From Chrysomallon squamiferum (taxonomy: Eukaryota > Mollusca > Gastropoda > Neomphalida > Peltospiridae): a stretch of DNA of 38,000 nt. Each line of letters starts with the position of its first letter. The stretch's first letter is position 1. Location of the stretch: NCBI GenBank assembly GCA_012295275.1, contig CM022671.1, forward strand, positions 11,565,178-11,603,177, in the 5' to 3' direction. Below the pieces are notes generated by a model, which was given only the letters and a program-made list of their open reading frames with translations, did not search any database and was not told the origin of the DNA. Shown one piece after another: positions 1-13,146 of this stretch. A program made the translations under genes and the position numbers.

Positions 1-353
1 AACCTATTTAGGCCACTTAATTTTGTTTATAATTAACACGAAAAGACTGGTCAGTTAACTTTTATCAACTTTGTCATCACTGTTATTTATTATTATTATT
101 ATTGAAAATGGAATAACTGATATATAAATTCTTAAATATGTGGATTTTTTTGTTGCATTTTACTGAATCACTTGAATATTTCATTTTGTACTTTTGAATT
201 GGGTTGTATATAATTTAAAACAAAATTTATTGCTACATGTTGTTAATTGATTTAATATCCATGCAGATGTCGTTTACATTGATAGTATCTTAATGTTAGC
301 AAGCACTGACTTGTAAAATAAATGTTTTACATTTTTTTGTGTATCTTTTACAG
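1..353. other. AT-rich non-coding stretch left of the first candidate exon
   Basis: No supportable open frame. It holds a TTA trinucleotide run near 87-103 and A/T-rich filler. The last part forms a polypyrimidine tract and AG (352-353) that read as the splice acceptor of the exon starting at 354, so this is probably the end of an intron whose upstream exon lies outside the window. Confidence 0.5.
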
Positions 354-417
354 ACTAGTGTTCGGTTGCATTAACCAAAGTCAACAAGAATTCAACAAAC
401 TTCAGTTTCTATACCAG
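354..417 (+). other. Candidate short internal exon, probably 5' UTR
   Basis: A 64-nt segment bounded by a good acceptor (T-rich tract, then TTTTACAG ending at 353) and a consensus donor (CAG followed by GTAAGT from 418). Two frames contain stops. The third, starting at base 355, is open for 21 codons but has no ATG. If this exon were joined to the 37034 exon, that open frame would end at a TGA four codons into it, so it would be non-coding leader in that transcript. It could instead be a coding exon of a gene lying to the left, since 21 open codons can arise by chance. The strand follows from the splice signals. That it belongs to the cell-adhesion gene at the right end is inference. Confidence 0.45.
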
Positions 418-737
418 GTAAGTCAATGAAGTGTTTAAATTTCTATCAGACTTGGTTGAGTAGCCACTTTTACAGTCATCAAAACTGACCCTCAGATTCA
501 GGTTATTTATTCAGCACCAGTTTATTACATTTCATATGTCCTCAGCATGTGTGATGTAGAATGTTTTTCTTTTCATTTGATCAGATATTGTATGTGTGTT
601 TCAACACAGACATTTGCTTTACAGATTCCACTTGTTTCAGATCTGTGTGTATATTAAGATATAGGAGATAGATTATTAACTTTGTTTTTCAGGAAAGAGT
701 ATTTTGAAATGAAGATATTTGTGAGGGATTGTGGCCC

Positions 738-740
738 TTT

Positions 741-759
<19 letters not shown>
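738..759. repeat. Poly-T run (22 T)
   Basis: An uninterrupted run of 22 T, followed by ATTTATTTATTTATT-type sequence. This is a simple homopolymer. It could mark the tail of an old minus-strand retrotransposed copy, but no element body is recognisable beside it. Confidence 0.9.
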
Positions 760-772
<13 letters not shown>

Positions 773-1318
773 ATTATTTTATATGTGGGAACAAAATTTC
801 ACAGCAGAGAAATCAGCATTTCTAAAGTTGTATATCTGCTCCAGAAACATTCCTTTATTTAATGTAAAAATACTGTTATTTATCAGTTTGATTTTGTAGT
901 CTCTGTGTAACTATACATCAGCCACTGGGATTATTCTGTTATATCTAGGTTTTCTCACTCTTGAAATTTCACTCTTGACAACATTTATACTGAAAAACAC
1001 ATCACAATTGATTACAATTTTCCATTTGAATAAAACTTCTGTGCATGTTTACCTATAATGAAGTTGAAAATTGTTTTTAAACCATTTGTTTTATAATGTA
1101 GTAATTAAGGTTTTACTTCCAACAGTTAAAAGGGAATAATATCGAATTACTAATGTACTTTTAATTTATACAAATTACTATTTCTTTTTTTTTATTATTA
1201 TTATGTTTTTTTCCCTCCAGTTTCTTCGTATGTTAAAATAGTTATTTGTGGTTAGCTCATAAAACAGCTAGAAATGATTTTTCCGAAGTATTTGCTAATT
1301 TAAATAGCAGAAATTGAT

Positions 1319-1338
1319 AAAAAAAAAAAAAAAAAAAA
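1319..1338. repeat. Poly-A run (20 A) followed by TA/CA-rich sequence
   Basis: Twenty consecutive A, then alternating purine-pyrimidine sequence (TACACACATGTACATATACATATATACAT). It explains the long minus-strand open frames here, whose translations are strings of Phe with no domain character. Confidence 0.9.
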
Positions 1339-2596
1339 TACACACATGTACATATACATATATACATTAAAAAATGTATAGATAAAATGAAAAAGAGGAA
1401 AAGCATAAAAATAATAAGTAATATTGATAGCATGAATAAATAAAAACTGAATGAATTGGTAACATTTTGTAATTTTGTCACAAATAACGAGGAAGGAAAA
1501 AAAAAACATTCTGATATTTTCAAGATCTGAAGCCAGAAAAAAAAGTTTCCCACAGATTTTTTTATTTTTTGTTATTAGTTTTAGATAATTAAAAATGGTA
1601 AACATTAGTTTTAAAAAAAAAAGATTAATTAGCAGTTTCAATGCAAACCAAAAATTAATCAGGTTGGACGCTTTAGAGGTTAATAAGTGAAAAAACAAAC
1701 AAAAATCACCCCCAAAAGCACAACCTGACTGGTTGTAGGAGATACACCTTATTAACAAACACACAGTCAGCCACTTTCTCCCACTTGAAGAATGGAATTC
1801 ACATGCTTGAAGAAATCATTTAGTGTGTCTGGCTTTTACGTTACAAAGAATGGGAAACCAGTTCTATCTATCTATTTTTGCCAGTAAGTATTTCTAGTAC
1901 ATTTCTCTAGTTTTCACATATAGCATATGTAAGCAAAAACTGGAGTCATGGTAAAACTCGTTTTATTTACCTGTTTAAAGTGACTAGCTCAACTCATTTG
2001 CTGTGTTCAGCTTTTTACCAAGTTGTACTAGACCTTTATATTGAAGAACCTTTATATAACAGGCACCTGTTAACATACAGTACTATCTGTAAGAAATATA
2101 CTAAAAGTGAAAACCAGATTGATCACAGAATTATCAATATTTACCTGCTCAACTAATTTGCTATGTTCTGTAAAGTGTTCTTGACTAAGTATGCAAAATA
2201 CTTAGAAACTTTGTGTAACTGCCTTCGTTTATATATATCATTAGTTTTATACTGTCACACCTCTTCCAAATGTGATGGACAGAATTCTTTTAAATACAGT
2301 TATTAACATTGTACATATTTTATCATTGACATACTAACTGAAATACAATTTTTTTTCTGCGTTATACAGATTGTGTACATTAATAAGTTTTAATCATTGA
2401 ATTCATTACAAGTTAGTGTTGTGTGTAACAATAACAAAATAACTGAAAAATAACATCTGTACTGATAAAGGTTATCATTTGTTAAACAGTTTCATTGTTA
2501 TTCACCTTGTCACCAACTGACTATTATGAAGCACCTGACATTTTCCTCTGTTCTATGCCAGGCTGAACAGGTTAGCCTTAAAAACATTAATTTACA

Positions 2597-2738
2597 GCTG
2601 GTGTGTTTAGAGCCTGTTGCTGTAGTAACAGCGATGGCAGTGAGTGAGTCATCCACTACAAGAGTTGCCTAGATGGGAAGCGCATGCTGTTGTTACAACA
2701 TGTTAATTCAATTGTTATAGCAACATGTTGACACCAGC
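2597..2738. promoter_or_regulatory. Candidate regulatory module: imperfect inverted repeat with two RFX X-box-like sites
   Basis: Arms GCTGGTGT (2597-2604) and ACACCAGC (2731-2738) are exact reverse complements. Inside them, TGTTGCTGTAGTAACA (2615-2630) faces TGTTATAGCAACA (2713-2725). The second contains ATTGTTATAGCAAC (2711-2724), which fits the published X-box consensus RTHNYYWTRRNRAC fully. The first contains GTTGCTGTAGTAAC, which fits the looser form RYYNYYNNRRNRAC. The block is richer in GC than its surroundings. Function is inferred; a degenerate fold-back element is an alternative. Confidence 0.3.
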
Positions 2739-5700
2739 TTCACCTTCAGCACAAATCTCCTTCCTCGCTTTTACATTTTATTATTATTAATAAATTTTTT
2801 TAGATATATAATTTGAAATGATGGATTTTTGTCTCAGTTTAGTAACATCATTTTATACTAATAACTGAGGATGTGTAAGATTGCTTTCCGGTCATTAACA
2901 CCACTTTGTTGGTGCTTTGCACTCGCTCTAAACGATACACATTTTTTCAAGGCACTGGTGTCTGTATTTCAAATGACACATACCACACATTAAATGAATT
3001 AAATATTGCACCTTTGTGAACAGTTGGCATTATGTTTATTACAGCTCATTAATGTATTATAATGGCTGCCATTTGAAATAACAATTTTAAAGAATATATT
3101 TTATTTTTTTATAAGTTATTTTTCATTATTTAAATATTTTAATTTCTTTCTGACTTTAAAAAGATTATAAAAAAAAAAGAAGTAAAAATAAAATAAAATT
3201 ATGTATTTTTTTTGGTACCTTCACTGTCAAATATATTTCTGCATTTTATCATTGATTGTCAGTCTGGATTTTTTTCTTCATTTGCTATCTCTGGCATTGA
3301 TTACTGAATTACTCAATCTAGGTGTGCAATATAATGCACAGTTTTATAGAATTGTGTATGTTCTTATGTTGGCAGATCTAATCCTGTACTAGACACAAAC
3401 TAACAGCTACAAACCAACAGCTGTCAGAAATATAAATAGATTGTTGTAATTGCAAATTATATGGATTGCTACAAAATCTTGATTATAACAAAAATAAAGT
3501 TGAAATTACAGAAATACACCTATCATTTGCATTTATAATCATGAGTAATCATGTTGTCTTTAATTTTATGTTACATGTACAAAGACACATTTTGCAACTC
3601 TCCCTATAAGAAAACAACCATATGAAGTATATATTAAAAAATTGTGAAAATGAAATATGAGTGTTCTTTTATGGATTATTAAATAAATTGAAAAATATAT
3701 TCCGTATCTAAAATTAATTGACAAAAAGAATAGAAAATTCTGTAGATATCTGTGAGTCAAGTAATGGTTTGGAGTACATTACAATTGTTAATCTACTGTT
3801 TTAAAAGAATTACTGTCTAAATTATATGTTGCTAACTAATCAATAGTAATTTTTCTGTTGTACTGAACATTTCTCTCAAAGTAAAAAGATAAGCTTTGCT
3901 GTTGATTGTTTTATTTGTGGTAATACCACAGAATTACTTAGTCCTAAAAAGGAAAGATACATTTTCAGTATAAAACAGCAACAGAAACTTGACAATATAT
4001 ACTGTAATCATTTAACAATGGGCACATAATTATCAGCTGTGCACAACATGTAATGATTCATGCCTTCTTGTCATGGTAGAAAATTAAATATTAATGTTAA
4101 TACACTTAGAATATTGGCTTCCAACGCACCCGTGGCTGCACAGAGGCACTGTGGCAGCTGACAAATTAAAAGAACAATTTTCTCATATATTTTCTTTAGG
4201 TGTGAATTTATACAGCAATGAGAAAAAAATAAAAACTTATTTTCTCTGTCACATTTTCTGAAATCATCTTATCCTGAAATAACCTGTTCTTTAAATGTAG
4301 TCTGGACTCTAATGACAGATATCTGAATCAGTTTGAATGTTAGGATTTCGTCTGTTTGTTTGAAGCCTATAGCCTTAATGGATTGGACACTGACTAGTTC
4401 ATTACCATTACACTGGTATCCTTGTATTGATTTGGTGTGCTACAATTAGAGATATCATGTGTTCATTACTTGGAAATGTGATATTGTATTATTTATATGA
4501 AAACAATTGTAAGAACATCAATTTCCAGTGAAAAAGCACCACCAAGGAAACATTGTCTTGAAGTGTCAGAAAAGGAAATCTGATACAGTTATTGCTTTTG
4601 TTTTCATGACACTACTTAAACAAGGGCAGTTATAATGTTAATCTTCATTTAGTCAGTCAGACCTGATACAAAAATTTGCAAACATAATGATGATAATAAA
4701 AACTGAATTATGTTTTGGATTTTTTTTTTTTTTAAATGAAAAAGGAAAGGACATTAGTGTGAATGCTTTCAAGAGAAAAAAACCTGAAGAAGATTAAAAA
4801 CAATTCAGTCAATCTTTAATAAAAATAAAGACAATAAAAAAGTAAGAATATGTTTCTATGATAAATGAAAAAACAAAAATAGTAACAAATTTATAAATTT
4901 TAAAGGTTTAAAAAAAACCCAGTTACATTTAAATAATTGAAACCACACTTTTAAAGTCCTTGTTAAGATATCAAAACTGTTTTTGCTATTTTCAGCAGAC
5001 ATTTGTAATTGCAAGATCACCTCTCACTTTGCTGATGGATTGCCATTTCATGAGAGGTCAACATGTTTTTGCACTTCTCAATCAATACAGGAATACAGGT
5101 TTAATGAAGTAGAACGTGGGATCATGTCACACTACCACTTCTTGTAATGCATTGTCCTGTACTCCTCTGTCTGTCAAAATGTGTAATAATTTGAATACCT
5201 GATACAAGTTTCCATGATAAAGTCATTTTTAGATTCTGGCCAACCATTTTTTCATGTTTCAGTTTTTCATTTTATTTTGTTTGTTTCATTTTGATAATTT
5301 CATACTAAAATATTATATTATTATTATCATAATTTCAAATAAAAAAATAAATTAAAAGATTATTTTCAAAATCCATATTTTTCCATTTTGTAGTTCCCGA
5401 TTTAACATTGATTTTAAATGGTGTCTGCAACAACTGTTTGTATCTTTGCTTAAAAACTATTGTCTGTTTTTGACAAGGCATATTTTGAATCTGGTTTGTT
5501 TTACAGCATTTACTTTACATATGTCAGCCAGGTTAAACAGATGAAAATAGATGATTGTTTATCTTCATCCTAACTGTTGTAGTACAAATATCATGTAGTG
5601 CATGTGTCAAATGATTGATAACTGGTTACTTTAAATAAGTATTTTGAGAACAGTTACAGAGATATTTTTAATTGGTTCTAATAATACATGCAACAATTTG

Positions 5701-7600
5701 AAATGCTTTCTTGGAAAAAGAGAAAGAGAAAAAAAGTCTGTTTGGACTCAATGTTCCAGACAGATTAAAAAACAAGATGTAGACTGGTTTTTGAAACGAT
5801 TAAAGAACTGCTTTTGAATAACATTTATGTTTTGTTACACGATTTGGGGAATTAGATTATGGTTTATATGTTAGAGTGGAATGACTATTTATGAAAGCAA
5901 AAAATCGCAGATCTACAATCATGTCTGATTGTTATGATCATGTAAAAATAACTAACTGAAATTTGAGCCAGCAGTTTAAACTGTAGTTTCATTATTTGGA
6001 TGGAATAAATTACAGTTAGTAAAATCAGGCACAGCATAAATTATATATCTAAGAAGTATTTATAGATACATAAATTTAAAATGACTTAGAATTCTAGTAA
6101 CATTAATGTAAAATAATTCAATATTCTGAAATGACTAAAAGAGCCATATCTCAAGAATGTGATGAAAACTGATCTGCAGGATATTTGAAACTGACAGAAT
6201 ACTAGACCATAATATTGGATAAATCCATGTGAAACACAACACATGGTTTGTTTTACTAATGAAAAGCAACCACAGAGTCTCAGTCTGTTTGTGTGGACAG
6301 AGGGATGCCAAATTAATGTGCCAAACTGCCTGAAGATAAATATTAACTTGGTTATTATTAAGTCTTCAGAGGGCTTTTGGCTTTGGCAGAGCAGTATTAT
6401 CAAAGCCATTCTTTGCCTTTTGAAAGCATTCTGTGTTTGTGTGATCAATGACAAGTAGAAGTTACACAAGTTGTCCAACCTGTGCTTAGAGCAGGTTCTT
6501 GTGCACACTAAATGATATCAGTCTTTCCTTTGTAATGCCTGTGAGATAACTTTCTTCAGCCAAGTCGCAATAATATTCAGAATGGCCTCCTGGGAATCAT
6601 TTGTTCTGATGTGAATGACATTTGTATATGACTGTGGGTTATTTGAAATTAAAAGTTAGTTTTAAAAATAAAATAGGATTTTTAGAAATAAATAATCATA
6701 TTTTTAAAGTTTGTTATATAATAAATTTGTTTAAACTACAAAATTATACATTAAAATATACTAAAAGGACCAAAAGAAAGAATGAATTAACACAAATAAA
6801 ACTGACAACAAAAAAACTATTATTAAATTCCAAATGTTTTTCAAGCTTTTATGCATCAGATGTTCAAGCCTGTTTTGCTATAACTGAATGGGAAGTCTTG
6901 GAATATCTCTTGGTTGAGATTGATTCGGGCATGTAGTCTTCAGAACTACCAGCATTACGGCTAATGAACATTGACTGCAGCATTGTGACTGATTGCTAAC
7001 AGCATTTGTTTCCTACTTAAAATCTGTCACAGAATTTATTACTGTTTAACAATCTTTGTAACACATCAATGCCCCAGACACATCAGTGAGATATTTGCTT
7101 TGTTACAATGTTTGCAACAAAACTGTGCATGCCAAGCACATTGTAGCACATTGAAAACCAGTATAAAAAGAGTTGTTGCAAGACAGCAGCTGCTAGCTAA
7201 ATGAAGTCATTATTCAAGTCACAAGTTGAAGTTAATCACACACTGATTTTTCTTTCTCTGACTTTGATCTGTTTTGTGATAATGGTCATTTTGCCAAGAA
7301 TACATCATTAATTTTTCAGAAAATACTCAACATTTGTGACAGTTTCAATCATTTAATTTAAGGCAAATTTTGAAAGTAACATCATACTCAGATTGTTGTT
7401 TTAATACTATTCTTTCAGTGGTTAGAGTTCCTCCATGAGATCACATGATCAGTATTCTTTGGAACTTCCAGCTATCACCTGTTAAAACTAGTGTGCCATA
7501 ACTGGTTTATCAAAGGCCTTTACTTGTGCTTTCCCCAGTACAGGAAGATTCAACCAGAAGAATAGAATGATAGGAATTGGTTTTATCTTTGTAACAGGGG

Positions 7601-7619
7601 AAAAAAAAAAAAAAAAAAA
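7601..7619. repeat. Poly-A run (19 A)
   Basis: A homopolymer of 19 A after AACAGGGG, followed by A-rich sequence with AACAACAAC triplets to about 7660. No element body recognised. Confidence 0.9.
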
Positions 7620-9518
7620 GATAAACAATTAAAAAAACCCACCCCAAAACAACAACAAAAACATATGAGATAACCAATAGCATAGAAAACTACAAAGATA
7701 GTATTAAACTTTCATTCACTGATTCAGTTTTAATATTTAATTAATATTATAAAAATTGCCACTGAAAATTTGTACAAACTAAAATTGAAAAAGCTTTTTC
7801 TAAAGAAAATGTCTAAAATAATCAGTATCTTTGATTAATTATACAATATCAGAAATAGAAATCCATTAAGCATTTCATTATCAGATCATACAGCTACAAG
7901 TAAAAAATTAAGTGCAGCCTAACAATCCAATACTTTTCTAAAGTGCTTAATGTTGCTCTCATATATTTAATTTAAAAATTTAAAACTTTAACAAACATTC
8001 AGTGTTGTTCTCTGTACTTATGAGTGAAAATGCATATAAATGAAGAAGCATTTTGAAAGAATTGTTATTTTTGTTTATTTTCATTAATAGCTGCTTTTGA
8101 ACAGATAAAAAGAATTTTTGAAATATTAAAAATATATATAAGAAACAGTAAGTATAAATTCTGGCTGGAAGACAGTGTTGGAAACCGAAAATCTTCAAAA
8201 AGAAATGAACAATTTAAAGAAAAGGATGGTTCATTGAAATAAAATCTATTATATATATATGCAGATGTACATATTTGATGGTAATATCCAAATGATGTAA
8301 CTGATTGGCAGTATGAATAAAATTTTAATTTGCTGCGGTTAGCAGACTAGATAACTGAATTAACTGAACTTTTCTCACAAATAGAATATTATAATTTTTT
8401 CTGCAGCAGTTTATTGGACATGTTAATGCATTGAGTCCCTTGACAGATTTGTTTGGGGTGGTTTCTGCCAAGTCCAAAGCTAATCGTCTTATAATGCCTA
8501 TCCAAATTTACATATGACAGTTTGTTAATAGTGTTCAGCTGAATCATGGCTCTTTAAAGACTTAAATTATGAACTGGCTTGTGACATTCTGCTAGAAGAC
8601 AAGATCTGTGATGTAGACTACATCAGTTCTTTTGTGTAACATTTTTAACAGTTACATCCATTAAGACAAACTATAGATTTTAAATGAAATTAAATGATTA
8701 ACATTGTGCTGTGATAGAATTTGTAATAATGTATTAGGGTTCGGGATAAAGTTGTACAAATTTGTTTATATCAATTTTAATTTTATATATTTCTTCTTTT
8801 TCAAAAAGATTTAAAGGTTTCTTGAAAATTTATTAACAGATTGTGGTGTCAGTCATTATGTATCTTTATGAAAACAACCTTTTGCAGATTTTGGTGAGTT
8901 TCTGGCATAAAAAAAGATGAAACATGGAAATGAAGTTTCTGTGCTTTTATTATTATTTTTTTAAATGTGTGTTTGCTATATATATATATATCTTTTTTTG
9001 TTGTTATTGTTAGGATAGGGACTTCTAACAACATTCAACACTGCAGTTGCCCATAAAGACTGGCTTTTTTTTATCACTTCCTTAAGCTCTCTAATCTATC
9101 ACTTCTTTCCCATTTCAGTTAATGTTGTTAGTGCATATCACAAGAGAAGTTTTATATTTTTTTATAAATAACCATCTTTGCATAGCACATATCAAATTCA
9201 AAAACATAATCAGCAGGTATTAAATTAGTTAAGGTGTTTGATACAAAGGCTTTGGTATGTGTAAGCATTTGAATAACAATTGATTATAAGTGAATATTAA
9301 AAGACTTTATATTCTGAAAACCATTGGAATATTGTATATCAGATACATATTGATTGAACAGCCCAAAATTATTTCCATGAAACCCCTTGACAAAGGACAT
9401 TAATGATGATAAATAGAAACATCCATTTGAATGAGTCAGAGAAACATCTGTGTCTATGGTAAAAGGTGATCCTTGCTAAGGACAGGGATCAGTGATGTTC
9501 ACATTCTGTTTTTCCTAG

Positions 9519-9542
9519 TATTTCAACAATAGAATGTGACAG
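9519..9542 (+). other. Possible 24-nt microexon (speculative)
   Basis: A T/C-rich tract ending TTTTTCCTAG (9518) is followed by 24 nt and then a strong donor, ACAG followed by GTGAGA from 9543. The segment contains a stop in the frame beginning at its first base, so it would be untranslated leader. Chance pairs of acceptor and donor are expected in 37 kb, so this is a candidate only. Confidence 0.15.
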
Positions 9543-10017
9543 GTGAGAATGTTACAATAAAGAGATCACTCTAAATACCAGCAGCTTCTCTCAGTTGATG
9601 AACTCTAAAGCATTCTCTGCACAGCTAAATCTCTCCTGATTTGAACCCTTCCTGGCACACCAAAAGTAAAGATTTATGTTTGTATGGTTTGAAAATTTAG
9701 AATTTTTTTATTTTATTTTTTTTATTAATAATTGGACTTTTTGTTTTAAGATGTAGGTAAGCAAATATTTTAAGGCAAGCAAAATGACTAGTGGACGAGC
9801 AAGTGAGTTCAGGCTGGCATGTTTAAGCCATAATTAGGCAAAAACAATTTTGTTAGTGAACTAAGAAATACCATTAGTATAAAGTACAAATCCACTGGAT
9901 TAGCCTGAATTATAAAACAATTTGGTTTTTCCAAAACAACTAGACTGGATTTTTGAAACTGAAATTTATTTGCTTCTGTGAACATCGCTTAGTTTAACTT
10001 GGAAGAAACAAGACTTC

Positions 10018-10039
10018 TTTCTTTTCTTTCTTTCTTTCT
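10018..10039. repeat. CTTT/TTTC simple repeat
   Basis: An imperfect CTTT tetranucleotide repeat, followed by ATT-rich microsatellite-like sequence to about 10110. Confidence 0.75.
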
Positions 10040-11820
10040 ATTTTTTAAATCATCATTATTATTTGTTTAATATTATTTGCTTATGATTATTATTGTTATT
10101 ATTATTATTAGTACTTTCATTTTATTTATTTGGATAATAGCAGACTGATGCATCTGATGCAATTGTCTCATCCTGTCTACAACAGCATTATTAAAATATC
10201 TGCAGGGCTTTTCATTTTCTTTTATTTCCTTTTGCACGTGTGACACTCATTTCCTTTCCAAATCTGTGACACCTTGCAACAAAATTTGCAGACTTGTAGC
10301 AGATTTAATACAACATTTATTTGAATCAGGTTTGCACGAGGAAGTATGCATGTAAATTAATTCTGGTTCTGGATACATATGAATGATGTTGTGAAGGGGG
10401 TCACCATGTGTTACACAAACATGCCTTGGTTCAGGCAGCATGAATATGCTTTGTAACAATATAGACAGTGTTTTTATAAACATCTAGACATGTTGAAATA
10501 GAGAAGAATTTCTGTGTTAACTTGAAAGCTTTACATTTACTTAGAATACATACTTTCTGGAAAAGGTTTTGGTGCTCTAGTTATCTTGATATTGGAAGAT
10601 ACAATGTTGACAAATTATAAATATAAAAATAAAATAAATAATCAGAACTTTGTCTATACATCTAATATTTTGTTAAACTCATTTATCTGTTGATATTTTT
10701 AAAAATATTATAGAAAGTTTGAACTTTGTCAGTGGAAATGGTTTGGTAAAATGTTGTGTGAATGCTTGAACTGTGTTAGAATCTGTTATATTACAGAACA
10801 TGTTCTGCAAGTCAGTTTAATACATCTAACCCTTCATATAAACGTTCTTAAAAAAAAATTATATATTTTTCTATGAATTTACATTACATGTATAAGATTA
10901 GTAGCAACATAATTTTATCCTTCCCAAAATAAATAAATTACCAAGGTTTTGTAAGAGATATTTCAGTATTGTTAGCAAGTGCTGTGACTTCTTGTAAACA
11001 CTTTGATTTATGATTTGCTTCAGCAGGCTGGACATTCCCCAGGTTTCCGTGAAAAGTTAAACACATCAGCCAGCTAATGTAGATTCTATAAATTAGAAAC
11101 AGAATTTACTGTGAGATTGTTAATCATTCTACTTTCTGCTTAATTTCCTCGATTATGTTGTTTTGGGATTTCTTTTAAATCATCGAAAAGTGGACATATG
11201 TTTATTTTCTTTGTTTTCACAACTAGTGATGCATGTAATTACTTTTAATGTGATATCCATTCTGTTGTGATACTGTACATGCTTAGTTACAGATACCTGA
11301 TAAAACCAAGCCCACAGGCTTAGTAGTTCAAGGATGTGATCTGTAAATGATCATCATAGCCTGGAATCTGGAAAATAAAAAAGACTTTTATTTACAATAA
11401 CAGTAAGAAAATGTATTGTTAATATTAAACGATGTTAAATATCAGATGATCAGACTGCAGACTATCTCATTTGTAAATTACTGGTTATTTCTGATTTCCA
11501 CAAATTTCTGCAGGATAAAATTCAATCGTATGAGTAAGAATGTGTCATATGAGTATAATATTTTAAAAACTTTTAATGAAAGTGAAACTTGTTGTTTTAT
11601 TGCAGTTTTCCATTTTAATAAATTAAGGTAAATAATATAAAACAAAAATGAAAAATACTGTGAACAAATCAGATAAAGAGAAAAAATATCTTGGTTTCAG
11701 AACAGTTTCTTTTGATTAAAACGATTTCATAATATCTGGTAACAGACAGTGATAAAACACACGTTTGATGTGCATTTCGGGTTTATCAAAGGTCCAAGTA
11801 TATGTTTTAAAAACACATAC

Positions 11821-11840
11821 GAACTCACACGAACTCACAC
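11821..11840. repeat. Tandem 10-bp duplication (GAACTCACAC x2)
   Basis: Two exact adjacent copies of GAACTCACAC, flanked by further CACA-rich sequence. A minor short tandem repeat. Confidence 0.85.
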
Positions 11841-13127
11841 ACATGTGCTTAAGATAGAAAAATAATATATTGAATGTGTCCTTATATCTATCTATCATCT
11901 TCTCTCTTGATAACATAATAAATTAACAGAACTGTATATGAAATAAAAGAAATTCAAATAAAAGTGAGAATTTTTAACACTTCAATAAAACTTATTTTGT
12001 TGTACTTTTTTTCACATTGTTGATCTATATTCTTCTCCAGTGTTAGAGATGTAAATGTCTACGTTGTATTATTAAACACCAGTTTATTGTTGGATTTATA
12101 GCACTTAAATCCATTCATCACTTCTTAAAGTTAGACCTAAGAGAATTACCAGGGAAAAATATTTCTAATGAAGGTTTGTAGGATTACTCTGCTATTACAT
12201 TACATTTTAATCAACAGTCCTTCTAATTAACTAAAGGGCAGACCAAGCAACACTATGAATGTGACCTCAATTACATGGACATTTGGGATAATTATGTTGC
12301 TGGCTGACCAGATTAAAAGCTATTTACCTGGACTTAGGATAATCTCTTGATCACTGGGCATCAGATGAACAGGTTTTTGTCATTGTATTCTACAGAAATA
12401 AAAAGCTGCCTCATCTGAGTTGTGGTATCACCATTCACTGAGATGCGATACAGGCAGTAAAGGGTTAGGTGTTGAAAAAGGTAATCAGATAACACAGAGA
12501 CTTGGGTGGTCAAATAAAACTGGTTAAACTCTATCAAAGTACAATACATCTGATTTAGCACAACCCAGACTGTTAAACTTTTGTAGCATTCAGATTTTAT
12601 CATTTTGCTTCAGCACTGACAAAAATCAAATTAATCACAGAACATTTTAACCAAATTGCTTTATGATTCTGGACTTATCATTTGTTCATCTTAATTTAAA
12701 ATATCTCTTTCATTCAACAGAACACTACTCAAGACAGAAATATCACCACATCAAATTTAGCTTTGTCATATTATTTATAATATTTCAGCTCCACAGACTG
12801 ATATATTCTAATGAATGTTAATTTGTCAAAGTTTATTATTTTAAGAAAAGCATTCTGCTGTATTTATTTATTCAAAGGAATAATTCATTGTTAATGGCTA
12901 ATTTGGCCATTTTTGAAACATCAAACCTGCAATACTTATTAAGTGATATCATTAGTAATCCTTTCAAAAATATTAAATTTTCTGTTAACTGTTGTTTTTA
13001 TATTAATCCTATTTGTGTTTATTCTTGCTATACATATGGCTGTCAATTTGTAATTTAAAAAATTACTGATAAAATGTTTCAGCTATCATATCCTCTATTA
13101 ATGTTATTTTGATGGTTACTGTATTTG

Positions 13128-13146
13128 ATATATATATATATATATA
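13128..13146. repeat. AT dinucleotide microsatellite
   Basis: An alternating A/T run of 19 nt, followed by CATTTTTTTC. Simple repeat. Confidence 0.85.

Noticed and set aside
1257-1764. Two long minus-strand open frames (98 and 154 codons)
   Set aside because: They cover poly-A and A-rich DNA, so the translations are Phe-rich with no domain, no splice framing and no plausible start context.
6086-6508. 140-codon minus-strand frame and an overlapping + frame
   Set aside because: The translation has no recognisable domain or signal, no exon-like splice sites bound it, and a frame of this length is expected by chance at a few places in 38 kb.
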